A stretch of 12,510 nucleotides of DNA from Thiopontia sp964344785 (GCA_964344785.1 CAYFOR010000086.1:1-12510); one strand, 5' to 3'; positions 1-7,250 are shown, numbered from the stretch's first letter. The notes: a model not told the origin generated them from the sequence alone. Made by a program: numbers and translations.

Positions 1-1
1 T

Positions 2-274
2 AGAGGGCGCGCCTCCTTGTTTTATGGGTTATTTGGTGAATAAGGCGGGCTGAGTGGTCACAAGGCTGGCTGGAACAGACTTGGCCGGCTATTTCATGAA
101 CAGCTCGCAGAGATTGAAAATGAGGTATACCCGAATGATGAGGAGACGGTGCTGGATCGTTGTTACAGAGTGGATCCAACGCTGTTTCGCATGATTAATC
201 CCAAACGGCACTTCATGGTCGTGCGAATGCTGACTCTGCTGGGGCTGGGTGCCTATCGTTGGGGTTGCTACTGA
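2..274 (+). pseudogene. C-terminal part of an unidentified ORF, possibly interrupted by one in-frame stop
   Basis: The reading frame that ends at TGA 272-274 is open back to the window edge except for one TAA at 41-43. After that stop there is no ATG until 191, so the 76-residue open stretch has no convincing start. Its product is acidic and protein-like (segments such as LFHEQLAEIENEVYPNDEE and CYRVDPTLFRMINPKRHF), with a short hydrophobic end (MLTLLGLGAYRWGCY). Codon choice resembles that of the neighbours. Readings: the 3' end of a real gene carrying a nonsense mutation or sequencing error; a frameshifted gene (another frame is open over 3-50); or a chance ORF. I do not recognise the family. 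It lies 55 bases before the sulfotransferase, so it may have belonged to the same decoration locus. Low confidence. Confidence 0.3.
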
Positions 275-315
275 TTTTGTCGTCAACAATCAATGAGCCG
301 CGTACTCGGTTCTTT

Positions 316-321
316 TACAAT
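316..321 (+). promoter_or_regulatory. Candidate -10 element (TACAAT) for the sulfotransferase gene
   Basis: TACAAT lies 8 bases before the ATG at 330. If it is used, transcription would begin at or next to the start codon and give a leaderless or nearly leaderless mRNA, consistent with the lack of a Shine-Dalgarno sequence. There is no good -35 hexamer at the usual spacing, so this is a weak call. Confidence 0.25.
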
Positions 322-329
322 ACCCCCTT

Positions 330-1034
330 ATGAAAGGTTTTTTTTGTGAATCGGCAATAGAGCGTCTTGCTCGGTATCTGAAATACCGTAACAACCCCAA
401 GGTGATCTTTGTCTGGATACCTAAAAATGCAGGGTCGAGTCTCTTCCTGTGGATGCAGCGGGAGCTGGGTATGGTCAAGATGAAATACCCAACCGACTTT
501 CGGGGGTTTGGCAACTCGGGTGCGATCACCTTTAGTCATGTTCACTATCTTTCATTACTGGATGCGAAGTACGTCAGCCGCAACTACCACAATGCGGCCT
601 TCAAGTTTGCAGTGAGCCGGAACCCTTATCAGAGGGCGGTCTCTCTCTATAATTATCTGTCCAGTATCGGTAAGTTCTCGGGGGAGTTTGTCGAGTTCCT
701 GTCCGATGTGCGGCTGTATCGTACACCGGTAGGCATCTACAATAGTCTGGGGCTCTCCCAGGCCAATCCGCAGGTGGACTGGGTGCTCTCGGAGGATGGT
801 GGTTTTATCGTCGACAGGATCTATCGTCTGAATGAGGTCACTCAGGTGGTTGAAGAGATGAAGGCAAGGTTCAACCTCACCGAAGCATCTTCACTGGGGC
901 GAGATAATGTGACCAGGGTAAAGAGGGATGCCGGGGAGTTGTTGCGCTCTCACGATGAGTGTATCCCACTGATTCGCGAGATCTACTGTCGCGACTTCGA
1001 GCTTCTCGACTACTCGGTGGATGACTACGGTTGA
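330..1034 (+). CDS. Sulfotransferase family 2-type protein (PAPS-dependent)
   Basis: A 234-residue putative cytoplasmic sulfotransferase that would transfer sulfate from PAPS to a hydroxyl or amino acceptor, probably a sugar or other small carbohydrate. Visible signature: a beta-strand plus phosphosulfate-binding loop at residues 25-38 (VIFVWIPKNAGSSL, the 5'-PSB-type motif), a 3'-phosphate-binding motif at 94-107 (AVSRNPYQRAVSLY, with the conserved Arg97 and Ser105), and a C-terminal YCRDFELLDYS (219-229) like the Y..DFELFGY end common in this group. No signal peptide or membrane segment is evident. It is short but complete for bacterial members. ATG 330 is the only usual start in frame after the stop at 294-296; no Shine-Dalgarno is visible. 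A run of eight T (338-345) covers codons 3-6. It is followed after 38 bases by a methyltransferase-like gene, suggesting joint decoration of one product. The acceptor cannot be told from sequence. Confidence 0.82.
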   Translation: MKGFFCESAIERLARYLKYRNNPKVIFVWIPKNAGSSLFLWMQRELGMVKMKYPTDFRGFGNSGAITFSHVHYLSLLDAKYVSRNYHNAAFKFAVSRNPYQRAVSLYNYLSSIGKFSGEFVEFLSDVRLYRTPVGIYNSLGLSQANPQVDWVLSEDGGFIVDRIYRLNEVTQVVEEMKARFNLTEASSLGRDNVTRVKRDAGELLRSHDECIPLIREIYCRDFELLDYSVDDYG

Positions 1035-1072
1035 GTCGTCTGATTGGGAAACACGGTAATTAAAGAGCGTAC

Positions 1073-1966
1073 ATGGGAATTCAGATCAATGGAATCAAGC
1101 TGCTGTTTCAGGCTAGGAAACATGGCGGTGCATTCACTAATTCACTGACCATTGGCAGATTGGGGATGCGGCCACAGCGTCATCAGCTTCAGCAAGTGCT
1201 GCGATATAGTAGTGATGAGCGGGTTGAGGACATTGACTGGGTTCGTGGGGTGACCACAGAAGATGTGCTTTCACTGCTGGGGGCAACCACGGTCGACTCA
1301 CTCGACTACTCAGACTATCAGGACTGTACTATTGTGCATGACCTGAACCAGCCTCTTCCAGCGTGCCATCACCGAAAATATGATGCGGTGATTGAAGGAG
1401 GTACAATCGAGCATGTTTTCAATGCACCGCTGGCACTTCAATCCTGCCTGAATGCAGTGAAGGAGGGGGGGCGAATTTTCATCATGCAGAATGGGCCAAA
1501 CTTTTACGGGCATGGGTTCTATACCTTTGGCCCTGAGTTCTTCTTCAGTGCGTTGACACCGAAATATGGTTTTGAGCTGGAACACTTTCTGATCTACGAA
1601 CTGAGTGATCCGGACACCCTCTATACCATTCATGATCCCGGAAAGACCGGTAAGAGTGCGCGGGTGCTCAGTGAGCAGCCCTGTACAGTGTTGATTCAGG
1701 CGAGGCGTATTGGCGAGGGGGCAGACCTGCTGGAAACACCACCCAATCAGTCTGGATATGAGGTGATGTGGAGGGAGCCCAACCAGAAGTGGGAGAAGGG
1801 GAAGCCCAAGTCAGAGAAAAAGAGAAAGGCGGGGCCACTGCATGGCATGCGCTGGTATGAGCTATGGAAATGGAATCGAGCACTCAGGCGCAATGCCAGA
1901 AGAAGAAAACGAGACCTCAGTTTTGAACGTCACAGCAGTTTTGAACCGTTCTATTTTGATCTGTAG
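1073..1966 (+). CDS. Class I SAM-dependent methyltransferase-like protein with basic C-terminal tail
   Basis: A 297-residue protein. Residues about 66-138 look like the core of a class I (Rossmann) methyltransferase: a strand and acidic turn at 74-80 (VDSLDYS), DLNQPLP (90-96), then YDAVIEGGTIEHVFN (103-117) and LNAVKEGGRIFIMQN (126-140). These last two match the post-motif II and motif III pattern of such enzymes. The canonical glycine-rich motif I (GxGxG) is not obvious, so SAM binding is inferred. Residues 230-297 form a very basic, aromatic-rich tail (EKKRKAG, LRRNARRRKR, SSFEPFYFDL) that could contact nucleic acid, an anionic glycan or the membrane. Start ATG 1073 has a purine-rich AAAGAG upstream. 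Position behind the sulfotransferase suggests that both modify the same glycan or metabolite. It contains a G7 run at 1465-1471 in the GG pair of motif III. Substrate unknown. Confidence 0.6.
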   Translation: MGIQINGIKLLFQARKHGGAFTNSLTIGRLGMRPQRHQLQQVLRYSSDERVEDIDWVRGVTTEDVLSLLGATTVDSLDYSDYQDCTIVHDLNQPLPACHHRKYDAVIEGGTIEHVFNAPLALQSCLNAVKEGGRIFIMQNGPNFYGHGFYTFGPEFFFSALTPKYGFELEHFLIYELSDPDTLYTIHDPGKTGKSARVLSEQPCTVLIQARRIGEGADLLETPPNQSGYEVMWREPNQKWEKGKPKSEKKRKAGPLHGMRWYELWKWNRALRRNARRRKRDLSFERHSSFEPFYFDL

Positions 1967-2058
1967 ATGGCTGGCTGTTTTTTGAGGACAATGCAGGCCT
2001 GAATGAAGCGCATTGGCGGTCTGGCGGTGGATAGCCGTCAGCAACAGAGGATTTGAGG

Positions 2059-2064
2059 TAAAAT
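2059..2064 (+). promoter_or_regulatory. Candidate -10 element (TAAAAT) upstream of miaB
   Basis: TAAAAT sits 29 bases before the miaB ATG at 2094, in a context (GGTAAAATGCGC) similar to the stronger lpxC promoter in this window. The -35 region is poor, so it may be weak or activator-dependent. It would begin the miaB-ybeZ-ybeY-ybeX-lnt transcript and lies inside the stretch that a longer reading frame from 2013 would wrongly make coding. Confidence 0.4.
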
Positions 2065-2093
2065 GCGCCTCCTTTCCCTCTCCGTACACCACA

Positions 2094-3422
2094 ATGTCCA
2101 AAAAGGTTCTGATCAAAACATTCGGCTGTCAGATGAATGACTATGACTCCGCCCGTATGGTGGAGTTGCTGGAGCAGTCACATGGCTACTGCCGTACCGA
2201 GGTGCCGGAGGAGGCGGATCTGCTGCTGCTCAATACCTGCTCGGTGCGGGAGAAGGCGCAGGAAAAGGTATTCTCACAGTTGGGGATGTGGCGTCCGCTC
2301 AAGCAGCAGCGTGACGGCGTGCTGATTGGGGTGGGGGGCTGTGTGGCTAGCCAGGAGGGGGAGGCGATTCGTGCACGTGCACCCTTTGTTGATCTGGTTT
2401 TTGGGCCACAGACACTGCATCGGTTGCCAGAAATGGTAGATGCTGCTACTCGTCAGCAACAGGCAGTGGTAGATGTCAGTTTTCCCGAGATCGAGAAGTT
2501 TGATCGTCTTCCGGAACCGCAGGCCAATGGGGTGACTGCTTTTGTCAGCATTATGGAGGGGTGCAGCAAGTACTGCACCTTCTGTGTGGTGCCTTATACC
2601 CGCGGTGAGGAGGTGAGTCGCCCATTTGATGATGTGATTGCCGAGGTAGCCGGGCTGGCTGCGCAGGGGGTGAGAGAGATTACTCTGCTGGGGCAGAATG
2701 TAAACGCCTATCGGGGTGAGATGGAGGATGGTGAGATAGCCGACCTGGCGACCCTGCTCCACTTCATTTCGGCGATCGAAGGAGTTGGGCGGATACGCTA
2801 CACCACTTCACACCCGATGGAGATGACACAGCCGCTGATTGAGAGTTATGGTGAGCTGCCGAAACTGGTTGGCCATCTTCATCTGCCGGTGCAGAGTGGC
2901 TCAGATCATATTCTGGCGATGATGAAGCGTAATCATACCGCGCTGGAGTATCGCTCGATCATTCGCAAACTGCGCAATCAGCGCCCAGATCTCAGCCTCT
3001 CGTCCGACTTTATCGTGGGCTTCCCCGGTGAGAGTGAGGATGACTTCATCGCAACCTTGGATCTGGTCGCCGAGCTGCGTTTTGATCGCTCCTTCAGCTT
3101 CATCTACAGCCCCCGTCCGGGAACGCCGGCAGCTGATCTGCCGGATGATGTACCCCAAGCGGTGAAACAGCAGCGGCTATCACGGCTGCAGGATCGGCTC
3201 AACCAGATTGCGATGGAGATCAGTCGGGAGATGGTGGGCAGTGTGCAGTCGGTACTGGTTGAAGGGGCCGCACGAAAGGGGCCGGGTGTACAAGTGGCGG
3301 GACGTACTGAAAACAACCGGGTGGTCAACTTCGATGGCCCGCTTTCATTGACCGGCCAGTTTGTTGATGTGCGGATCACCGAGGCGCTACCCAATTCCCT
3401 GCGAGGGGGTCGAGTCCAGTAA
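2094..3422 (+). CDS. miaB: tRNA-2-methylthio-N6-dimethylallyladenosine synthase MiaB
   Basis: A 442-residue radical SAM methylthiotransferase that converts i6A37 to ms2i6A37 in tRNAs reading UNN codons. N-terminal MTTase domain: Cys12 (KTFGCQMN), Cys49 (LNTCSVRE) and Cys83 (GGCVA) bind the auxiliary [4Fe-4S] cluster. Radical SAM domain: CxxxCxxC at 157-164 (GCSKYCTFC). Other family marks are LLGQNVNAY, TSHP, HLPVQSGSD and the SSDFIVGFPGE stretch. The C-terminal about 65 residues form the TRAM domain. The frame is open from ATG 2013, but the family begins near MSKKVLIKTFGCQMN, so ATG 2094 is chosen; the 27 extra residues would be atypical and overlap a -10-like site. No clear Shine-Dalgarno. 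Its TAA overlaps the next ATG by one base (3422), pointing to translational coupling with ybeZ. Confidence 0.97.
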   Translation: MSKKVLIKTFGCQMNDYDSARMVELLEQSHGYCRTEVPEEADLLLLNTCSVREKAQEKVFSQLGMWRPLKQQRDGVLIGVGGCVASQEGEAIRARAPFVDLVFGPQTLHRLPEMVDAATRQQQAVVDVSFPEIEKFDRLPEPQANGVTAFVSIMEGCSKYCTFCVVPYTRGEEVSRPFDDVIAEVAGLAAQGVREITLLGQNVNAYRGEMEDGEIADLATLLHFISAIEGVGRIRYTTSHPMEMTQPLIESYGELPKLVGHLHLPVQSGSDHILAMMKRNHTALEYRSIIRKLRNQRPDLSLSSDFIVGFPGESEDDFIATLDLVAELRFDRSFSFIYSPRPGTPAADLPDDVPQAVKQQRLSRLQDRLNQIAMEISREMVGSVQSVLVEGAARKGPGVQVAGRTENNRVVNFDGPLSLTGQFVDVRITEALPNSLRGGRVQ

Positions 3423-4393
3423 TGGAATTTTCGGAGTTTGAGTTGGAGCCCGCCGATACCGAACGGCTGATGGCGCTTTGTGGGGAGCGGGACAGCCATA
3501 TGCAGTTGATTGAGGGGAGGCTGGGTGTTGAGATCCACTATCGGGGTAACCACTTTCGCATCAGTGGGGATGCCCATTCGGTGGAGCAGGCGCAACAGGT
3601 GGTGGAGCGGCTCTATCAACTGGTGGAGGAGGGGGATGTTGAGCTGGATGCGATCCATCTGCTGCTCAAGGAGGTGCAGCTGACGCTGCAGGCGCATCAG
3701 GAGCAGGAGAGTGCAGAAGTGGGTCGCTCCATTCCGGAGGTGACCATCCGGACCCAGCAGAAGGTGATTCGGCCCAGAGGGCCGCGGCAGCAGCGCTACC
3801 TTCACCAGATTGTGACCCATGACCTCTGTTTTGGGATCGGCCCGGCCGGGACCGGAAAGAGTTATCTGGCGGTCGCCAGTGCAGTGGATGCGCTGCAGCG
3901 GGAGGAGGTGAAGCGGCTGGTGCTGGTGCGGCCGGCAGTCGAGGCGGGTGAGAAACTTGGGTTCCTGCCGGGAGATATGGCGGACAAGATCGACCCCTAT
4001 CTGCGTCCACTCTATGATGCCCTTTATGAGATGTTGGGATTTGAACGGGTCAGCAAATTGATTGAGCGTAATGTGATCGAGGTTGCGCCGCTTGCTTTCA
4101 TGCGAGGCCGCACCCTGAATGACTCCTTTGTTATTCTCGATGAGGCACAAAATACCACGGTAGAGCAGATGAAGATGTTTCTGACCCGAATCGGTTTCGG
4201 CTCTACGGCGGTGGTGACCGGGGATGTGACCCAGGTCGATCTGCCGCGTCATGTGGAGTCGGGACTGCGCAATGCCATTGAGGTGCTGCAGGGGGTGGAG
4301 GAGATCGGTTTTACCTTCTTTCAGTCGCTCGATGTGGTGCGTCATCCGCTGGTGCAGCGGATTGTCCGTGCCTATGATGGTGAGCAGATCTGA
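3422..4393 (+). CDS. ybeZ: PhoH-family NTPase YbeZ
   Basis: A 323-residue cytoplasmic P-loop ATPase of the PhoH/YbeZ family, slightly shorter than E. coli YbeZ. The N-terminal about 80 residues resemble the family's KH-like RNA-binding region. The ATPase domain has Walker A GPAGTGKS (140-147) and Walker B VILDEAQN (237-244), followed by the family marks TRIGFGS (255-261) and VTGDVTQVDLP (265-275). Family members are linked to RNA metabolism and are functional partners of the endoribonuclease YbeY; a helicase-like role is proposed. Here it lies directly between miaB and ybeY, overlapping each by one base (ATG shares base 3422 with the miaB TAA; TGA 4391-4393 shares base 4393 with the ybeY ATG). 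This is a tight translational-coupling arrangement. No anomalies. Confidence 0.95.
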   Translation: MEFSEFELEPADTERLMALCGERDSHMQLIEGRLGVEIHYRGNHFRISGDAHSVEQAQQVVERLYQLVEEGDVELDAIHLLLKEVQLTLQAHQEQESAEVGRSIPEVTIRTQQKVIRPRGPRQQRYLHQIVTHDLCFGIGPAGTGKSYLAVASAVDALQREEVKRLVLVRPAVEAGEKLGFLPGDMADKIDPYLRPLYDALYEMLGFERVSKLIERNVIEVAPLAFMRGRTLNDSFVILDEAQNTTVEQMKMFLTRIGFGSTAVVTGDVTQVDLPRHVESGLRNAIEVLQGVEEIGFTFFQSLDVVRHPLVQRIVRAYDGEQI

Positions 4394-4848
4394 TGGAGCT
4401 GGTGCTGCAGAAGGTCGTTGATGATGCGTTACTGCCGACCTTTGATGAGTTTCGGTTGTGGGTGGAGGCGGCCTTGGCGGAGATGAAGGTGGATGAATCC
4501 GGTGAGTTGACGATACGGATTGTCGATCAGGCCGAGAGTGCCGAACTCAACCAGCAGTATCGCCACAAGAGTGGCTCGACCAATGTGCTCTCCTTCCCTT
4601 TTGAGCCGCCACCGGGGGTTCCGACAGATGAGTTGCCGATGGGAGATCTGGTGATCTGTGCCGATGTGGTTGTCGCAGAGGCGCAGGCACAGCAGAAAAC
4701 GGCAGAGGCACATTGGGCTCACATGGTGGTACATGGGGTGCTGCACCTGCTCGGATTGGACCATATTGAGCCACAGGAGGCAGAGCAGATGGAGGCGGTC
4801 GAGGTCAAGATTCTTTCCCGGCTTGGATTCTCTGACCCCTATGCGTAA
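4393..4848 (+). CDS. ybeY: Endoribonuclease YbeY
   Basis: A 151-residue single-domain metalloprotein (UPF0054/YbeY) that acts in 16S rRNA 3'-end maturation and late ribosome quality control. The zinc-binding signature H-x3-H-x5-H is complete: HGVLHLLGLDH at 114-124 (His114, His118, His124). The conserved substrate-cleft block YRHKSGSTNVLSFPF (56-70), including Arg57, is present. Length is typical (E. coli 155). The ATG at 4393 overlaps the last base of ybeZ, so translation probably depends on reinitiation or coupling. It is followed after 34 bases by corC. Confidence 0.96.
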   Translation: MELVLQKVVDDALLPTFDEFRLWVEAALAEMKVDESGELTIRIVDQAESAELNQQYRHKSGSTNVLSFPFEPPPGVPTDELPMGDLVICADVVVAEAQAQQKTAEAHWAHMVVHGVLHLLGLDHIEPQEAEQMEAVEVKILSRLGFSDPYA

Positions 4849-4882
4849 ACTATCCAGATCGCATGGTCACAGATAACCCTAC

Positions 4883-5755
4883 ATGAACAGTAAAGACCGA
4901 CCGTCTATCGGTTCCTGGCTCTGCTCGCTTCTCAAGTGCGATCAAGCTCGGGGGCCATCCAATAAAGATCAAGTTGTTGAAGTGCTTAGAGAGGCCCACT
5001 GGCGGCAGATCATGGATGCCGATAGTCTGGCTGTGCTGGAGGGGGCGCTGCAGTTCTCGGAGATGCAGGCCCGTGATGTCCTGATCCCCCGTTCCCAGAT
5101 GGTGGTGGTCGGACTGGAGGATTCGCCAGAGCAGTTTCTGCCGGTGGTGATCGAATCGGCCCACTCCCGCTTTCCAGTGATCGGTGAGAGTCGGGATGAG
5201 GTGGTCGGGATTCTGCTGGCTAAGGACGTGCTTCATTGGCGGGAGGAGGAGGGACGCTTCAATCTGCGTGAGAATCTGCGCCCTGCGGTCTTTATTCCGG
5301 AGAGCAAGCGTCTCAACGTGCTGCTGAAGGAGTTTCGCACCAGCCGCAACCATATCGCCATCGTGGTGGATGAGTATGGTGGGGTGGCCGGTATGGTCAC
5401 CATTGAGGATGTACTGGAGCAGATTGTCGGTGATATCGAGGATGAGCATGATATGGAGGAGGGACTGATCCACCGCCATAGTGCGGTACGTCATGCAGTG
5501 AAGGCGATCACGCCGATTGAGGAGTTCAATGACTATTTTCACTCTGCATTGAGCGAGGATGGGGTCGATACCATTGGTGGTCTACTGATTCGTCGTCTCG
5601 GCCATCTGCCCGCCAGGGGCGAAAGTACAACCATTGGCCGCTTTCGTTTCAAGGTATTGCGTGCGGATAATCGCAGAGTCCATCTGTTGCAGGTCAATGT
5701 CTCGCCACAGGACGGTGAAGAGGGTGACCGGGGACGCGAAGAAGATACCCGTTAG
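4883..5755 (+). CDS. ybeX: CorC/YbeX CBS-pair protein (HlyC/CorC family)
   Basis: A 290-residue soluble protein, near the usual length (E. coli YbeX 292). Domains: a short N-terminal helix region; CBS 1 about residues 65-125 (ARDVLIPRSQMVVV start; SRFPVIGES); CBS 2 about 130-190 with the family core NHIAIVVDEYGGVAGMVTIED; a CorC_HlyC transporter-associated domain about 205-275 (GVDTIGGLLIRRLGHLPARG). No membrane segment, so it is the cytosolic type and lacks the DUF21 domain. It has been connected with Mg2+/Co2+ efflux and with ribosome and translation phenotypes. Start ATG 4883 fits the family; Shine-Dalgarno is weak. The 3' end overlaps the likely lnt start by 32 bases, and the stop codon lies in the loop of a 7-bp hairpin (5745-5762). 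Confidence 0.94.
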   Translation: MNSKDRPSIGSWLCSLLKCDQARGPSNKDQVVEVLREAHWRQIMDADSLAVLEGALQFSEMQARDVLIPRSQMVVVGLEDSPEQFLPVVIESAHSRFPVIGESRDEVVGILLAKDVLHWREEEGRFNLRENLRPAVFIPESKRLNVLLKEFRTSRNHIAIVVDEYGGVAGMVTIEDVLEQIVGDIEDEHDMEEGLIHRHSAVRHAVKAITPIEEFNDYFHSALSEDGVDTIGGLLIRRLGHLPARGESTTIGRFRFKVLRADNRRVHLLQVNVSPQDGEEGDRGREEDTR

Positions 5756-7166
5756 CGGGTATTCTCTGTTGTCACTGGCTGCCGGTGGAGCACTGCCACT
5801 GGCATTCGCCCCCTTTGAATTCTACTGGCTCTCGCCATTGCTGTTAGCGCTGCTGTTCTGGCTCTGGTTACAGGTTCGTTCTCTACGTGATAGCGTATGG
5901 CTCGGCTGGCTCTTTGGGGTAGGGCAATTTGGTGTGGGAACCAGCTGGATTCAGATCAGTACTGCCCAGTTCGGTGGGGTGGGCCTCTCTCTTTCTCTAT
6001 TGATTACCCTGCTGTTTATCTCATTTTTGGCGCTTTTTCCGGCAGTGTTGGGAGCACTTTTCCATTGGTTGCGTTACCGTTTTTCAATGTATGCGATTGT
6101 GTTGTTGCCGCTGCTATGGACACTGTTTGAGTGGTTTCGAAGCATCTTGTTCGGTGGCTTTCCCTGGCTACTGCTGGGGCATACTGCACCGGACAGTTTC
6201 TATCGTGGTTTGGCCCCCTGGGTTGGAACCTTTGGTGTCACCCTTTTTCTGGCGGTGCTCGCTCTGCTGCTGCTTAGAGTAGTGATTAATCAGGAGGATA
6301 GAAGGGTAGATCTTCTATGGATTTTTATCCTGCTGACCCTGTCCTGGGGGAGTAGCATGCAGCAGTGGGGAAAACCGAGTGGGAAACCGGTTTCAGTGGC
6401 GCTGGTTCAGGGGAATATCCCTCAACAGCGGAAATGGTTGCCGGAATATCTTGATCCAACACTAGCGCGATACCGGGAGGCGACACTGGAGAGTAAGAGT
6501 CGGCTAGTGATCTGGCCGGAGACGGCAATTCCAGCCTTTCGCCAACAGGTTGAAGCCCATTTTCTCACGCCGCTTTCTGAATATTTGACTGAAAGGGGGC
6601 AGACCTTGCTGGCCGGGGTCTCATTGGTCGAGTGGAAACCGAGGCATTACTATAATGGCGCAGTCATGATTGGAGTGGACCAGGGGGAGTACCGTAAGCG
6701 CCATTTGGTTCCACTCGGAGAGTACATGCCGTTGGAAGAGGTGTTGCAGCCACTGCTCGACTTTATCAAGATTCCATTTTCATCGTTTAGCCATGGTGCA
6801 CGGGAGCAGCCACTGTTTCAGGTGGACGGGGTCTGGTTGTCGACTACGATCTGCTATGAGGTGGCCTATCCGGAAATCACTTTTTCCGGTCTTCCGCAGG
6901 CGGGTGTGTTGGTCACCTTGAGTAATGATGCCTGGTTTGGAGGCTCTCTGGCACCGGATCAGCATCTGCAGATCGCCCGAATGCGCGCATTGGAGTCTGC
7001 ACGACCGATGTTGCGGGCAACCAATACCGGAATTACTGCTGTAATCGGTTCGGATGGAAAGATCCTGCAGCAGCTTCCCCGTTCCGAAATTTCTACACTG
7101 GAGGCGGTTATTCAACCCATGCAGGGGGTAACTCCCTATCTCTATTGGTCAAAAGAATTGCTTTGA
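5724..7166 (+). CDS. lnt: Apolipoprotein N-acyltransferase Lnt
   Basis: A 480-residue inner-membrane enzyme that N-acylates the diacylated N-terminal Cys of lipoproteins, the last step of lipoprotein maturation. The N-terminal half is strongly hydrophobic with about six membrane segments, starting with LLSLAAGGALPLAFAPFEF and including SLLITLLFISFLALFPAVLG. The periplasmic nitrilase domain has the catalytic triad Glu266 (IWPETAIPAF), Lys325 (YRKRHLVPLGEYMP) and Cys377 (TTICYEVAYPE), equivalent to E. coli E267-K335-C387. NDAWFG and SARPMLRATNTG are also present. The frame is open back to ATG 5634, but those 30 residues are polar, unlike the family and lie inside corC. GTG 5724, giving MTGDAKKIPV before the first membrane segment, fits best. 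ATG 5697 and GTG 5715 are alternatives. It is translationally overlapped with corC. Confidence 0.93.
   Translation: MTGDAKKIPVSGYSLLSLAAGGALPLAFAPFEFYWLSPLLLALLFWLWLQVRSLRDSVWLGWLFGVGQFGVGTSWIQISTAQFGGVGLSLSLLITLLFISFLALFPAVLGALFHWLRYRFSMYAIVLLPLLWTLFEWFRSILFGGFPWLLLGHTAPDSFYRGLAPWVGTFGVTLFLAVLALLLLRVVINQEDRRVDLLWIFILLTLSWGSSMQQWGKPSGKPVSVALVQGNIPQQRKWLPEYLDPTLARYREATLESKSRLVIWPETAIPAFRQQVEAHFLTPLSEYLTERGQTLLAGVSLVEWKPRHYYNGAVMIGVDQGEYRKRHLVPLGEYMPLEEVLQPLLDFIKIPFSSFSHGAREQPLFQVDGVWLSTTICYEVAYPEITFSGLPQAGVLVTLSNDAWFGGSLAPDQHLQIARMRALESARPMLRATNTGITAVIGSDGKILQQLPRSEISTLEAVIQPMQGVTPYLYWSKELL
5745..5762 (+). other. 7-bp inverted repeat (hairpin) with the corC stop codon in its loop
   Basis: ATACCCG (5745-5751) and CGGGTAT (5756-5762) are exact reverse complements around the 4-base loop TTAG, which contains most of the corC stop (TAG 5753-5755). 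In RNA it would form a compact stem inside the corC-lnt overlap, just after the proposed lnt GTG. It lacks a following U run, so it is not an intrinsic terminator. A role in coupling or pausing is only inferred. Confidence 0.45.
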
Positions 7167-7168
7167 TT

Positions 7169-7180
7169 TTTGTTAACAAA
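7169..7180. repeat. Perfect 12-base palindrome after lnt
   Basis: TTTGTTAACAAA equals its own reverse complement and begins 3 bases after the lnt stop. It stands at the left edge of the AT-rich region before lpxC. As an AT-rich palindrome it may arise by chance; it could be a protein-binding site or a weak RNA stem. No terminator-type GC stem is present. Confidence 0.4.
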
Positions 7181-7207
7181 CAAAATGAACAAAATAAAAA
7201 AAAGTAC

Positions 7208-7237
7208 TTGATTTATTGGTTTTAAATTGTGTAGACT
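7208..7237 (+). promoter_or_regulatory. Candidate distal lpxC promoter (TTGATT / extended -10 TAGACT)
   Basis: TTGATT at 7208-7213 is followed after 18 bases by TAGACT at 7232-7237, which is preceded by TGTG and so resembles an extended -10. The last base of the -10 is the first base of the palindrome 7237-7248, so a protein bound there would occlude this promoter. Read by eye only. Confidence 0.35.
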
Positions 7238-7248
7238 CACAATTGTGA
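7237..7248. promoter_or_regulatory. Perfect 12-base palindrome, possible operator
   Basis: TCACAATTGTGA equals its own reverse complement. It begins at the end of the candidate distal -10 and lies about 25 bases before the proximal -35, a sensible position for a repressor or activator. The half-sites TCACA/TGTGA are those of CRP/FNR-type sites but in the opposite order (TGTGA-N6-TCACA is the CRP consensus), so it is not a normal CRP box. The cognate regulator is unknown. Confidence 0.4.
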
Positions 7249-7250
7249 CG

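Noticed and set aside
2013..2093. N-terminal extension of MiaB by 27 residues (ATG 2013)
   Set aside because: The extra residues match nothing in the family, overlap a -10-like TAAAAT, and MiaB normally begins at the MSKKVLIKTFGC-type sequence.
3104..4345. 413-codon open frame on the minus strand opposite phoH
   Set aside because: A shadow of codon bias: the product is His-, Leu- and Gln-rich with no recognisable domain, and it covers the whole conserved ybeZ gene.
4863..4886. Seven-codon ORF overlapping the corC start (ATG to TGA sharing ATGA)
   Set aside because: Too short and without a ribosome site to claim; such overlaps are frequent by chance.
5634..5723. N-terminal extension of Lnt by 30 residues (ATG 5634)
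   Set aside because: It lies entirely inside corC, is polar, Arg- and Cys-rich, and unlike Lnt N-termini.
7169..7200. Intrinsic terminator after lnt
   Set aside because: The TTTGTTAACAAA palindrome is AT-only apart from two bases and is followed by A-rich, not T-rich, sequence on the + strand.
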